In this document: positions 43,929 to 52,061 of the stretch, one piece after another
Layout of the letters: every line of letters begins with the position of its first letter
Position numbering within the stretch: position 1 is the stretch's first letter
Virus record (IMG/VR): IMGVR_UViG_3300046321_000098
Location: 1-64,000 of that record
Strand: one strand, 5' to 3'
DNA: 64,000 bases
From: a virus
Program-made: the position numbers and the translations under genes
The notes under the pieces: model-generated
What the model was told of the DNA's origin: nothing
The model's input: only the letters and a program-made list of their open reading frames with translations
The model's database searches: none

Positions 43929-44294
43929 ATGATAGAACGTAAAACAGTTAGACAAAAACTAATATCTTTTGACACAGACGAACTTCGTTGCTTTTTTGAC
44001 GAAGTTGAAGTCAAGGAAGCATTACAAAAGTTCACAGCAAGTATTGAGCGACAACTAAACACCCTTGCAGCTAAAAACGCAGACAAGTGCATATTCTATC
44101 TTGAAACTTCATGTGATGATTACGGCAAGGATGTTATAGACGGAATTTATTTGAGTGCAGAGCGCCCTGAAACAGATGAAGAAGTACAACTACGTATTAA
44201 CAAAGAGAATATTCAAGCGGAGTGGAACTTAGTCTACGAGCAACAAGAGTACCGACGATTGAAACAGAAGTTTGAGGGAACAAGTAATGACTGA
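43929..44294 (+). CDS. Hypothetical protein
   Basis: 121 residues after AAAAAGGAGAAACAAC. Charged helical start (RKTVRQKLISFDTDELRCFFDEVEV, in two pieces) and IFYLETSCDDYGKDVIDGIYL in the middle. No family recognised. Start of the nucleotide operon. Confidence 0.6.
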   Translation: MIERKTVRQKLISFDTDELRCFFDEVEVKEALQKFTASIERQLNTLAAKNADKCIFYLETSCDDYGKDVIDGIYLSAERPETDEEVQLRINKENIQAEWNLVYEQQEYRRLKQKFEGTSND

Positions 44295-44469
44295 AATCCA
44301 AATCAAGTCCTGTAAAGACTCGCTTCTCTGGTACAATAGCCAAGTTGGACAAACCTTCACCTCTTACCGTGAATACGATGACTCGTACTTAGTGCGCTGT
44401 CCAGATGGTTTGTCAAACATTATATACAAAGTAGATTGTGAAATTATTAAAGGAGAAATGAATGAATAA
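44287..44469 (+). CDS. Small hypothetical protein
   Basis: 60 residues from ATG 44287 (leader GAGGGAACAAGTA), overlapping both neighbours by 8 nt. MTEIQIKSCKDSLLWYNSQVG, then YREYDDSYLVRCPDGLSN; probably a small beta protein. Function unknown. Confidence 0.6.
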   Translation: MTEIQIKSCKDSLLWYNSQVGQTFTSYREYDDSYLVRCPDGLSNIIYKVDCEIIKGEMNE

Positions 44470-44980
44470 AATGCAAGAGTTATACGAGCTAACTAAACGG
44501 TTTAATGACATCTCAGGAGCAACAAAAGAGGTGAGCGAGAAATCACTGATTGAGCAGTACACTTACATTCGAGAAGAGTTCAAGGAGATGGCAGATACTT
44601 TTGGTGATGATGTTTACTACGACAGTTCTCAGTTGAGCCTTGAAACACGGATGGTTGAACCACTGTTGGATGATTGCTTGGACGTGCTCATAACTGTCTT
44701 TGGAATGCTGCAAAAGCTCGAAACACTTGGAGTAGATGTAAACGGTGCAGCTATCGCTACAGCAGAAAACAACCTATCTAAGTACCCTGCAGCACCAGCG
44801 GTGGCACACGAGACTGTTGAGCGTAGAGCTCGTGAAGGTATGGAAGTTCTAACTAAGTTTAATGAAGAATATGGTGTCTATACACTTCGCAATGCTGTTA
44901 CAATGAAGGTTGTCAAACCTTATAATTTTGTCAGTAATGATTTGAGGGTTTTTGTTCCTAAAGATTTGGAGATTAAATAA
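44462..44980 (+). CDS. MazG-like nucleotide pyrophosphohydrolase
   Basis: 172 residues. Helical MazG/HisE pattern: YIREEFKEMADTF (E..E..) followed by LLDDCLDVLITVFGML (D..D), the magnesium-binding core of all-alpha NTP pyrophosphatases; HisE-like C-terminus with LSKYPAAP. It may hydrolyse NTPs or ppGpp-like nucleotides to favour phage growth. Located with dNTP genes. Leader AAAGGAGAAATG. Confidence 0.7.
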   Translation: MNKMQELYELTKRFNDISGATKEVSEKSLIEQYTYIREEFKEMADTFGDDVYYDSSQLSLETRMVEPLLDDCLDVLITVFGMLQKLETLGVDVNGAAIATAENNLSKYPAAPAVAHETVERRAREGMEVLTKFNEEYGVYTLRNAVTMKVVKPYNFVSNDLRVFVPKDLEIK

Positions 44981-45477
44981 TGGAAAATACAGATAAAATT
45001 GTGAATGGTGTGACTTATGAAAGAGTACCCATCACTGTACTACATGGACAAATATCTTGTGTTGGTTGTGCTCACAAAACTAACCCTGACAGAGGCTTAT
45101 GCGGTAGTTTAACAACAGCAGATTGTGCAAAAGAATACGTATGGCAAGTTAAGGATGTTACTAAATCTTCGGTTCAAGGTGTCAAAACAGACACAGGTAA
45201 GCCCCGCTACACCCTTATCCCCCCGTTTGCCTTAGAACAAGTAGCTATCTGTTTAACAGAGGGTTTAAAGACACATCCTGCAAAAGATAATTGGAAACTT
45301 GTTGAGAAAGGTAAGGAGCGATTCTTGGACTCGTTGTATCGACATTGGAACCAGTATCAAATGGGTGAAATTTTTGACAGGGATAACCCGAATGTTCGGA
45401 ACTTGGCTGCAATAATTGTGAATGCGTTATTTGTGCTTGAATTTGAAACTAATCCAGAATTGAAAGGAAATAAATAA
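44980..45477 (+). CDS. dATP/dGTP diphosphohydrolase-like protein (DUF5664) with Cys-rich N-terminus
   Basis: 165 residues, start overlapping the previous stop. N-terminal CVGCAHKTNPDRGLCGSL and DCAKEYVWQVK form a small Cys cluster shared in style with the protein at 51501. Then TDTGKPRYTLIPPFALEQVA, LYRHWNQYQMGE and VRNLAAIIVNALFVLEFE, the dGTP_diPhyd_N/DUF5664 pattern. Could shape the purine dNTP pool. No purZ partner gene was seen. Confidence 0.65.
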   Translation: MENTDKIVNGVTYERVPITVLHGQISCVGCAHKTNPDRGLCGSLTTADCAKEYVWQVKDVTKSSVQGVKTDTGKPRYTLIPPFALEQVAICLTEGLKTHPAKDNWKLVEKGKERFLDSLYRHWNQYQMGEIFDRDNPNVRNLAAIIVNALFVLEFETNPELKGNK

Positions 45478-46140
45478 TTGGAATTTATTAAAGCAAAAAT
45501 AATTGGTTATACCCAACCATCAGAGGAGTTCAAAGACTCCTTCTCAAACCTAAAAGAATTGGTTGCATACTGTAGCCGTGTATCTAACCCAAGTAATCAG
45601 TTCAATAATGACACTGCAGATAAGTTAATTAATTACTTGGTTAAGAATAAACACTGGTCACCATTAGAAATGTGTAGTTTGACTTTAGAACTGGAATGCC
45701 CACGAGACATTGCACGACAGCTTTTACGTCACCGTTCATTTAGTTTTCAGGAGTTTAGTCAAAGATATGCAGACCCTACTAAAGATATGCACTTCATTCT
45801 CCGTGAAGCACGTCTACAGGACTCTAAGAACCGTCAGAACAGTATTGAATCCAGTGATAGAGAACTTCAAAACCTTTGGGAAGAAAAGCAGCAAGAGGTT
45901 ATTCATGCGGCTAAGGAAGCCTACGAGTGGGCTGTGATCAACGGTATTGCAAAAGAACAAGCTCGTGTAGTTCTTCCAGAGGGCAACACTATGTCCCGAT
46001 TATATGTACAAGGTACTTTAAGATCTTGGATTCATTATATTGAAGTGCGTAAAGATATTAGCACACAGAAAGAACACAGAGAACTTGCACTAAAGATAGC
46101 TGAAGTAATATCTAGAGTATTTAGTTTAAGTAATCTGTAA
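45478..46140 (+). CDS. thyX: Flavin-dependent thymidylate synthase
   Basis: 220 residues, TTG start after GAAAGGAAATAAATAA. The ThyX signature reads RHRSFSFQEFSQRY from Arg84, with NKHWSPLEMC before it and an end with LPEGNTMSRLYVQGTLRSWIHY split across the substrate site. Converts dUMP to dTMP with FAD and NADPH. Part of the dNTP operon; a promoter follows over its stop. Confidence 0.93.
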   Translation: MEFIKAKIIGYTQPSEEFKDSFSNLKELVAYCSRVSNPSNQFNNDTADKLINYLVKNKHWSPLEMCSLTLELECPRDIARQLLRHRSFSFQEFSQRYADPTKDMHFILREARLQDSKNRQNSIESSDRELQNLWEEKQQEVIHAAKEAYEWAVINGIAKEQARVVLPEGNTMSRLYVQGTLRSWIHYIEVRKDISTQKEHRELALKIAEVISRVFSLSNL

Positions 46141-46165
46141 CAATTGTTACAAAACGTGGTATAAT
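46136..46165 (+). promoter_or_regulatory. Promoter with a perfect 16-bp palindrome in the -35 position
   Basis: TGTAACAATTGTTACA (46136-46151) is fully self-complementary; TGG TATAAT follows at 46157-46165, an extended -10. The palindrome covers the -35 zone and overlaps the thyX stop. Half-sites match the TGTAAC motif of the late promoters. Likely operator of the nrd genes. Confidence 0.65.
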
Positions 46166-46191
46166 AGTAAGTCCAAATTAACAGGAGAATT

Positions 46192-46551
46192 ATGAAAACA
46201 AAACAGGAAAAGATTACTACATCTAGCATTATCGCTTTGTGCTATGTGTCAGCAATGGATATTGCAGAAATTAAACCAGATTACACATATAAATGGGGGG
46301 ACGAAAATCCTGAATTATTCAATGATATTTTGTATCAGTTCGGGATGGACACAACCAGTTTCATTGAGCGTCAGGAAAGTGTGACACACCGTTCACGCCT
46401 GAATCGGCTAGTAACAGCAGACCGTTGGGTTGGTAACGAACGAATTGACGACGATTGGATAAAGTCTAGTTATGCTAGCCGTGAAGCGAGAGATAAGGCG
46501 AGTGGAAGTAAATTATTGAATGATATTTATCGTATGAAGGGTTTAAGTTAA
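46192..46551 (+). CDS. Hypothetical protein before nrdB
   Basis: 119 residues, leader CAGGAGAATT. ALCYVSAMDIAEIKPDY, WGDENPELFNDILYQFGMD and VTHRSRLNRLVTADRWVG. Its stop overlaps the nrdB ATG (TAATG), so it is translationally tied to RNR. No family recognised. Confidence 0.6.
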   Translation: MKTKQEKITTSSIIALCYVSAMDIAEIKPDYTYKWGDENPELFNDILYQFGMDTTSFIERQESVTHRSRLNRLVTADRWVGNERIDDDWIKSSYASREARDKASGSKLLNDIYRMKGLS

Positions 46552-47540
46552 TGAGTGAACAACTTGCACAACATTTAATTCCGATTGATGAATTTCAAGA
46601 GCCTATTGATTTTGCAAAGACACAGCTTAAAATCATGTGGTTTCCAGACGAGATTAAAGTAGAAAAAGATATTCAAGATGTGTTGGTTAACTTCTCTGAA
46701 GCTGAAAAAGAAGCGGTCATTACAACTTTAAAACTTTTTAGTCTTTACGAGACCCATGCTGGTGATGAGTACTGGGGGGGACGTTTTAAGAAAATGTTCA
46801 CTGGTGCGGAGTTTCACAGGTTAGCCAGTGTCAACTCAATGGTAGAACTTGCAGTACATGCTCCGTTCTACAAGAAGATTAATGAACTACTTCATATTGA
46901 CAACCCAGAATTTTATTTATCCTATGTAAATAACCCAGTATTAAATGCACGGATAAAACACATCGGTGAAATTATAGACCATCCGAATGACCTAGTATCA
47001 CTTGGTGCTTTCTCCATGATAGAAGGGGCTGTGCTTTATAGTAGTTTTGCTTTTTTAAAGCACTTTCAATCTGAAGGTAAAAATAAACTTATGAGCACAG
47101 TTCGAGGTATTAATTTCAGTGTTCGAGATGAGAATTTACATTCGATGTCAGGTGCTTGGTGTTTTAAGCATAAAGTAAAGATTAACAAGGTATCTGAGAT
47201 TGAGTTAAAAAAAGTAGAGGTAATTTTACGCGAGACAGCACATAAGTTACTTGAACACGAGAAAGAGATTATCGCGCTCACATTTAGTAAAGGAAAAATT
47301 GAAGGTATCACAGCGCATCAGTTAGAGAACTTCACAATGTCACGTCTAAATGAGTGCCTGAAGAACTTAGGTTTTGCTAAGGAATTTGATGTGAAATATG
47401 ACCCAATAAGTTCTTGGTTTTATAAGGGTATTAACAGCTACCAAATGAATGATTTCTTTTCTGGACAAGGAAGAGAGTACAGTCGAGAGTGGGATGAGCA
47501 TGGTTTTGTATGGAAATTAGAAAAGGAAACAACAAAATGA
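46551..47540 (+). CDS. nrdB: Ribonucleotide reductase small subunit
   Basis: 329 residues, class I R2. Metal-ligand helices: ETHAGDEYW, MVELAVHAPFY, MIEGAVLYSSF and RDENLHSM. The second helix reads Glu-x3-His-x3-Tyr, whereas E. coli R2 is Glu-x2-His-x3-Tyr, so the cofactor subtype may differ. Pairs with NrdA, whose ATG overlaps its stop (ATGA). Confidence 0.92.
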   Translation: MSEQLAQHLIPIDEFQEPIDFAKTQLKIMWFPDEIKVEKDIQDVLVNFSEAEKEAVITTLKLFSLYETHAGDEYWGGRFKKMFTGAEFHRLASVNSMVELAVHAPFYKKINELLHIDNPEFYLSYVNNPVLNARIKHIGEIIDHPNDLVSLGAFSMIEGAVLYSSFAFLKHFQSEGKNKLMSTVRGINFSVRDENLHSMSGAWCFKHKVKINKVSEIELKKVEVILRETAHKLLEHEKEIIALTFSKGKIEGITAHQLENFTMSRLNECLKNLGFAKEFDVKYDPISSWFYKGINSYQMNDFFSGQGREYSREWDEHGFVWKLEKETTK

Positions 47541-49240
47541 CAGATAACTTATATCGCCGTTTAAGCGAAGAACGAAAGACACTCCAAGGACAGGATTTAA
47601 TTCCAGAATGGTATACAACTGCAGGTTGGCAGCTATTTAAAGAGAAGTACCTCTACGAAACTGACCGAGCGGTACGAGGACAATTTGAACGAATTGCAAC
47701 CACTGCTGCAAAACACTTAAAAGGGACTAAGTTTGAATCTCAAGCTGAATCCAAGTTCTTCGAGTTATTTTGGAAGGGTTGGTTGTCACCATCCACGCCT
47801 GTGCTTGCTAACATGGGTACAACTAGAGGTTTACCAGTGTCGTGTTCTGGTACGTTCGTAGATGACAGCATTGACGGTTTCTACAGCAACCGCCGTGAAG
47901 TAGCTATCCTAACCAAGCACGGTTTTGGTACAGCAAGCTACTTAGGTGCAATTCGACCTCGTGGTGCTGTAATTAGTAAAGGCGGTAAAGCATCTGGTGT
48001 ACTACCTGTATTAAAAGGTCACATCCAAGACATGAGAGATGTAGCACAAGGTACGGCGCGGCGTGGTGCTTGGGCAGGTTATATTGAAATTGACCATGAC
48101 GCATTTGACGAGATTGCAGATTTTGTAGAGGCAGAACCAGATGATGCGAACATTGGTTGGATCATTAAAGATTCTTTTGTAGCTAAATTAGATGCAGGTG
48201 ATAACGAGTCCACACGAAGATTTCAGAAAGCTTTGAAGTTGAAAATGCTGACAGGTAAAGGTTATTTTATGTTCATGGACAAGATTAATCGCAAGCGTCC
48301 TGAAAGTTATTTGAAAAATAACCTTGAGGTTGTCACGAGTCAACTTTGCAGCGAGATCACACTTTTTTGTGATAAAGAGCATACATTTACTTGTGTCTTA
48401 TCCTCAATGAACGTATCAAAATATGACGAGTGGAAAGACACGGATGCTGTACAGTGGGCAACTATTTTCTTAGACTGTGTTGCTTCTGAGTTTATCGAAC
48501 AAGCGAAGGACATTTCAGGCTTAGAGAAAGCAGTCTTGTACACTGTAAAAGGAAGAAGTTTAGGGTTAGGGCAATGTGGTTTTCACACTTACCTTCAGGA
48601 GAAGATGATTCCTTTTGAAGCCTTTGAAGCCCACATGATTAATTTAGATGTTGCAGCACACATTGATAAGGAATCCTTGGTTGCGTCGAAATTACTAGCA
48701 ACTGAGCTTGGTGAACCAGAGTGGTGTAAAGGGTTAGGTATCAGGAATACTCACCGTATCGCTGTTGCTCCGACAAAATCCACAGCTTTAATTATGGGGG
48801 GTGTATCTGAGGGAATCAGTCCAGACCCTGCAATGAGTTTTACACAGCTTACTGCAGCGGGTGAAGTTGATAGATTGAACCCTGTACTCCTTAACTTAAT
48901 GAAAAGTAAAGGTATTTATAGTGTTCACAAGGTTAAAGAAATCACAGACAAACAAGGAAGTGTACAACATGTGGATTGGTTGACTCAAGAAGAGAAGGAT
49001 GTATTTAAAACAGCTTTTGAAATCAACATGAAATCAGTGCTGCGTTTAGCTGCAACAAGGGGTCGTTATGTTGATCAGTGGCAGTCTCTAAACCTGTTTT
49101 TCTCAGCAGAAGCTGCGCCTGAGTGGATAGCTGAAGTGCATCAAGAGGCGTTTACTAATCAAGATATTCTTGGGTTGTACTATATTTATACTCAAGCAGG
49201 CGTTCAATCGGCTGACGGTGAATGTATTGCTTGTCAATAA
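47537..49240 (+). CDS. nrdA: Ribonucleotide reductase large subunit (short form)
   Basis: 567 residues from ATG 47537, short for R1 (about 700-760). Present: PVSCSG (Cys103), the thiyl-radical segment QLCSEI (Cys271), TCVLSS (Cys286), substrate loop APTKSTALIMGGVSEG, radical-transfer YY in GLYYIYT, and the C-terminal redox pair CIACQ. The N-terminus starts at about the catalytic barrel, with no ATP-cone, so the usual dATP feedback site is missing. Makes dNDPs with NrdB. Confidence 0.92.
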   Translation: MTDNLYRRLSEERKTLQGQDLIPEWYTTAGWQLFKEKYLYETDRAVRGQFERIATTAAKHLKGTKFESQAESKFFELFWKGWLSPSTPVLANMGTTRGLPVSCSGTFVDDSIDGFYSNRREVAILTKHGFGTASYLGAIRPRGAVISKGGKASGVLPVLKGHIQDMRDVAQGTARRGAWAGYIEIDHDAFDEIADFVEAEPDDANIGWIIKDSFVAKLDAGDNESTRRFQKALKLKMLTGKGYFMFMDKINRKRPESYLKNNLEVVTSQLCSEITLFCDKEHTFTCVLSSMNVSKYDEWKDTDAVQWATIFLDCVASEFIEQAKDISGLEKAVLYTVKGRSLGLGQCGFHTYLQEKMIPFEAFEAHMINLDVAAHIDKESLVASKLLATELGEPEWCKGLGIRNTHRIAVAPTKSTALIMGGVSEGISPDPAMSFTQLTAAGEVDRLNPVLLNLMKSKGIYSVHKVKEITDKQGSVQHVDWLTQEEKDVFKTAFEINMKSVLRLAATRGRYVDQWQSLNLFFSAEAAPEWIAEVHQEAFTNQDILGLYYIYTQAGVQSADGECIACQ

Positions 49241-49259
49241 CAAACAAAGGAGAAACAAA

Positions 49260-49514
49260 ATGAAAGACAAAATCGTAACCATCTTCCGCACGAAACAGTG
49301 CAAGAACGGTAAAGCGCTAACAGAAGCAGTACGATTACTGCCTGTTGATCAAGAGTCAGTCCAAGTGGTGTACGTCAACGAGGAACCAGCTATAGCAACG
49401 TTTTTCAGAATTATCGAATCACCTACCGTCCTGATGTTCGAAGATGGCGAGGAAACTGTCCGACACGAAGGTGCAGTACCTCCTGAAATCATTCTTGCTT
49501 TCCTAAACAGCTAA
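49260..49514 (+). CDS. Thioredoxin-fold protein lacking the CxxC pair
   Basis: 84 residues, leader AAGGAGAAACAAA. IVTIFRTKQCKNGKAL, VYVNEEPAIA, ESPTVLMFEDGEE (cis-Pro loop) fit a small thioredoxin/glutaredoxin fold next to nrdA, but the active site reads CKNG with one Cys only. It could be a monothiol partner or a non-catalytic relative. Followed by a terminator. Confidence 0.7.
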   Translation: MKDKIVTIFRTKQCKNGKALTEAVRLLPVDQESVQVVYVNEEPAIATFFRIIESPTVLMFEDGEETVRHEGAVPPEIILAFLNS

Positions 49515-49520
49515 CCAAAC

Positions 49521-49554
49521 GAAAACCTCCTTGTTTAACCACTCGGGGGTTTTC
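49521..49554 (+). terminator. Intrinsic terminator ending the nrd operon
   Basis: GAAAACCTCC (49521-49530) pairs with GGGGGTTTTC (49545-49554) with one wobble, 14-nt loop, and a C/T-rich tail. Lies 7 nt after the thioredoxin-like stop. Confidence 0.75.
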
Positions 49555-49598
49555 TCTCGCCTTTACAAACTGTTACAAAAATATTTCTTATAAATCTG

Positions 49599-49626
49599 TT
49601 GACACAGTAATCAACTCTGCTACAAT
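49599..49626 (+). promoter_or_regulatory. Promoter for 49.6-50.9 kb genes
   Basis: TTGACA (49599-49604), 16-nt spacer, TACAAT (49621-49626). A TGTTACAAAA half-site lies upstream at 49571-49580. The leader continues CCAAACATCATCAAC, reminiscent of the ATCTAAACA class. Confidence 0.75.
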
Positions 49627-49657
49627 CCAAACATCATCAACAACAAAGGAGTAAACC

Positions 49658-50020
49658 ATGCTATACATCACACCATCACAACGAGCACAAATCAAGCAAC
49701 GAGCAGTTCAAATTCGCCAGACTGTAGGTCAAGGAAAGCAAGACAACGCCGCTGCGAAACTAAAAGTAAAGAAAGAATTAACACAAGGGGAAACACAGCA
49801 ACTGTTGCACATTCTCCACGGAGAATTAGAGTGTACAACGTCTAATAAAGAACGTGAAAACGAAACGGCAAGTGAAATGTGGATAGGTGCAAACAAAGAC
49901 GACGAGGAAGGTCAAAACTACTTCGAGGAGTTTTCGTTCTACAATTCTCTTGCTAAGAAAAGTAAACAAAAAGAGAAAACCCTTGTCAACCTTATCACCA
50001 AGCTCAAAGGAATGCGCTAG
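49658..50020 (+). CDS. Hypothetical charged protein
   Basis: 120 residues after AAAGGAGTAAACC. Lys/Gln-rich: QRAQIKQRAVQIRQTVGQG, then LLHILHGELECTTSNK and an acidic stretch with ANKDDEEGQNYFEEF. Helical, soluble. First gene of its operon; role unknown. Confidence 0.6.
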   Translation: MLYITPSQRAQIKQRAVQIRQTVGQGKQDNAAAKLKVKKELTQGETQQLLHILHGELECTTSNKERENETASEMWIGANKDDEEGQNYFEEFSFYNSLAKKSKQKEKTLVNLITKLKGMR

Positions 50021-50205
50021 TGAAAGCAGTAGATTTAACTAACCTACACAATTGGCAACGAGTCAAGACATTGACCAATGCTTTACACATGGAAAAAGAT
50101 TATGACTGTGAACTGTCACCTTACGCTAAAGTCCTCCTTGCGAACTTGACTAAATTAACAATAGAAGCACTAGAATACGCGAAAGGGAATGAATATGATA
50201 ACTAA
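50020..50205 (+). CDS. Small hypothetical protein
   Basis: 61 residues, GTG start overlapping the previous stop. KAVDLTNLHNWQRVKTLTNAL and a helical ALEYAKGNEYDN end. Overlaps the next gene. Unknown. Confidence 0.55.
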   Translation: MKAVDLTNLHNWQRVKTLTNALHMEKDYDCELSPYAKVLLANLTKLTIEALEYAKGNEYDN

Positions 50206-50494
50206 GGATTATGTAGAAGCACACCCTGAACTGTGGCAAGATATTCTAGTACCTCATGTTGTTCACGGCTGGATGTGGGATTTTGCTAAGACAGCGGAGC
50301 ATCTAGGTTATAAATTCTTCCTGTGGAACGATGTTGTGTACCTTTCGACAACAGGACGCATGGCAACACTGGGAGAGGTACAACCCCTAACGTTTACAAC
50401 ACCTAGTTACCACCGTATCAAGATTGTTACATCAACGAAAGCGGGTATAGGTATGGTGTTAAAAGACACATTTCTAAAGAATTGCCACAATTAA
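50195..50494 (+). CDS. Hypothetical protein
   Basis: 99 residues from ATG 50195, preferred over 50189 because AAAGGG then lies at proper spacing. ITKDYVEAHPELWQDIL, HVVHGWMWDFAKTAEHLGYKF, YLSTTGRMATLGE. No family recognised. Confidence 0.6.
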   Translation: MITKDYVEAHPELWQDILVPHVVHGWMWDFAKTAEHLGYKFFLWNDVVYLSTTGRMATLGEVQPLTFTTPSYHRIKIVTSTKAGIGMVLKDTFLKNCHN

Positions 50495-50495
50495 A

Positions 50496-50924
50496 ATGAA
50501 GCAAAAGTACAAAACCGCGTACTTAGACATGGCTGAGCGATTCGGTCAGACATCAGAAGCTACACGCCTTAAAGTTGGTGCTCTGATTATCAGGGACGAT
50601 ACCATCATCGCTCAGGGTGTAAATGGAACTCCAAGGGGTTGGTTGACAAATTTGTGCGAGGACGCAGACAGTAGTACCAACAGTGTAGTACGACACGCTG
50701 AAGTAAACGCTTTAAACAAGCTCAGACGCTCTAACAGCTCATCAAATGGTGCTACTATGTTCTGCAGTCACGCTTGCTGCTTACCGTGTGCTATAGAGCT
50801 TGTGGATGCTGGTATCAAGGAATTCTATTTCAAGCACGAATACAGGGACATGAGTGGATTGGATTATTTAGAGTCTAAAGGTGTCAAAGTTGAATGGCTA
50901 GACCAAGAGTGTAAATCTTTGTAA
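50496..50924 (+). CDS. dCMP deaminase
   Basis: 142 residues. Zinc/catalytic motif HAEVNAL (His67, Glu69) and CSHACCLPCAIEL with Cys95 and Cys98. In this CDA-fold enzyme the usual Pro before the first Cys is Cys94. Converts dCMP to dUMP, feeding ThyX. Start ATG 2 nt after the previous stop; a promoter follows. Confidence 0.88.
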   Translation: MKQKYKTAYLDMAERFGQTSEATRLKVGALIIRDDTIIAQGVNGTPRGWLTNLCEDADSSTNSVVRHAEVNALNKLRRSNSSSNGATMFCSHACCLPCAIELVDAGIKEFYFKHEYRDMSGLDYLESKGVKVEWLDQECKSL

Positions 50925-50951
50925 AATCGGCACAACCTTTGGATTTCTGTG

Positions 50952-50972
50952 TATAATCTACGTATCTAAACA
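50952..50972 (+). promoter_or_regulatory. Promoter -10 with conserved ATCTAAACA start
   Basis: TATAAT (50952-50957), 6 nt, ATCTAAACA (50964-50972), then AAAGGGAACG as ribosome site. The -35 is poor. Same spacing as at 29191 and 59273. Confidence 0.6.
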
Positions 50973-50985
50973 AAAGGGAACGAAC

Positions 50986-51507
50986 TTGTTAGTATCTATC
51001 ACGGATCAAAGACTTATTCAAGAAACTATTCAATCTTGTCTTAATAAGATTCTGGGTGAAACTATAGCGAATTACTTCAAGATTGTTGTAGAATTTAAAA
51101 ATAAACTAGGAACTGTGGCTGGACTAGCTTACCGAGCAGAGCAAAGGATTGTACTAAACGAAGCGTTGTTCCTGAACAACAAAGAGCACTTTTTCAGTGA
51201 TATAATTCCACATGAAGTTGCTCACATCTTGCAGTACGTTCTTTACCCAGATGAGCGACTACATCACGGTAAAAAGTGGAGATTAATTATGCAACAATTT
51301 GGATTACAACCTAATGCCTATCACGACTTAGATGTGTCAAAAGTGGATAATAAGGTACATCGCTACACCTGTAACTGTGAAGGTGGTTACAAGTATCATC
51401 AAATACTTGATAATGAACATAGAAAGTTACAAAGTGGTCAAGCAAGAAAGTGTGGAACTTGCGAGACTAGGATTATTCATTTTCCACGAGGAGATTCAGT
51501 ATGGTAG
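50986..51507 (+). CDS. SprT-like zinc metalloprotein
   Basis: 173 residues, TTG start with AAAGGGAACGAAC before it. Zincin motif HEVAH (His76-His80) with a later HHGKKW, and a C-terminal zinc ribbon (YTCNC, CGTCETR), the SprT/Spartan layout. Could cut DNA-protein crosslinks or host DNA-bound proteins; the function is inferred from family. Confidence 0.85.
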   Translation: MLVSITDQRLIQETIQSCLNKILGETIANYFKIVVEFKNKLGTVAGLAYRAEQRIVLNEALFLNNKEHFFSDIIPHEVAHILQYVLYPDERLHHGKKWRLIMQQFGLQPNAYHDLDVSKVDNKVHRYTCNCEGGYKYHQILDNEHRKLQSGQARKCGTCETRIIHFPRGDSVW

Positions 51508-51887
51508 GTGATAAATTAGAAATTAAAGAATTTGACGGTGAAAGACTTCAAGCTGTTGGATCAGACGGCTCGTGTATTGGTTGTGAATATGAAGAAGGCT
51601 GGAATTGCGTCGATATTTTGAAGACTCACCCATGCTCCTCTACAAAACGCTATGACGGGAAGGAAGTTATATGGTTGAAAATTCAACACGGTAAAGACCC
51701 TAGACTAACTTCAGTTAAAGAAGTAAAAGACAAGGTTAAGGCTCTACAACAAACAATCCAAGAGCTTATAAGCACTTTTGAAGGTGAGACAGCTACAAGG
51801 GTAAGTGCTGTTGATTTCACGGCTTGTCAAGAGACAAGTGGTGCTCATTGTACCTACGACGTAGCAATTACAGTTACCTTGAATTAA
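51501..51887 (+). CDS. Cys-rich hypothetical protein
   Basis: 128 residues. CIGCEYEEGWNCVDILKTHPC and RYDGKEVIWLK form an N-terminal Cys cluster like that of the protein at 44980. The C-terminal half has a helix (KVKALQQTIQELI) and strand (CTYDVAITVTLN). Possibly a zinc-binding accessory. Overlaps the SprT-like gene by 7 nt. Confidence 0.6.
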   Translation: MVGDKLEIKEFDGERLQAVGSDGSCIGCEYEEGWNCVDILKTHPCSSTKRYDGKEVIWLKIQHGKDPRLTSVKEVKDKVKALQQTIQELISTFEGETATRVSAVDFTACQETSGAHCTYDVAITVTLN

Positions 51888-51896
51888 AGGAAATAC

Positions 51897-52061
51897 ATGA
51901 TTAAGTACTTTAGCAAAAACACACAAGGCAAGGATTACTTTACTGGGGACACACCCTTACAGAAACCTACTAAACTTGGGAATGTGTATTACATTGATAT
52001 AGGGGCATGTTTTGGTAAGGATTTGACGCTTCTGAGCACAGAAGAATTAATAAGGATTTGA
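51897..52061 (+). CDS. 54-residue protein resembling the C-terminal end of a PP2A-like phosphatase
   Basis: ATG 51897, leader AAAGGAAATAC. TGDTPLQKPTKLGN, VYYIDIGACFGKDLTLL matches the GHTP...GN..YIDTGA.FG.KLTLL end of calcineurin-fold phosphatases such as ApaH/NinI types. The metal His of GHTP is Asp here, and the rest of the enzyme is absent. A remnant or an independent small protein. Confidence 0.55.
   Translation: MIKYFSKNTQGKDYFTGDTPLQKPTKLGNVYYIDIGACFGKDLTLLSTEELIRI

Noticed and set aside
44980-45477. Complete 2-aminoadenine (Z-genome) pathway
   Set aside because: A DUF5664-like protein alone is not evidence; no purZ or HD-type dATPase gene was found, and the polymerase is a T7-like family A enzyme.
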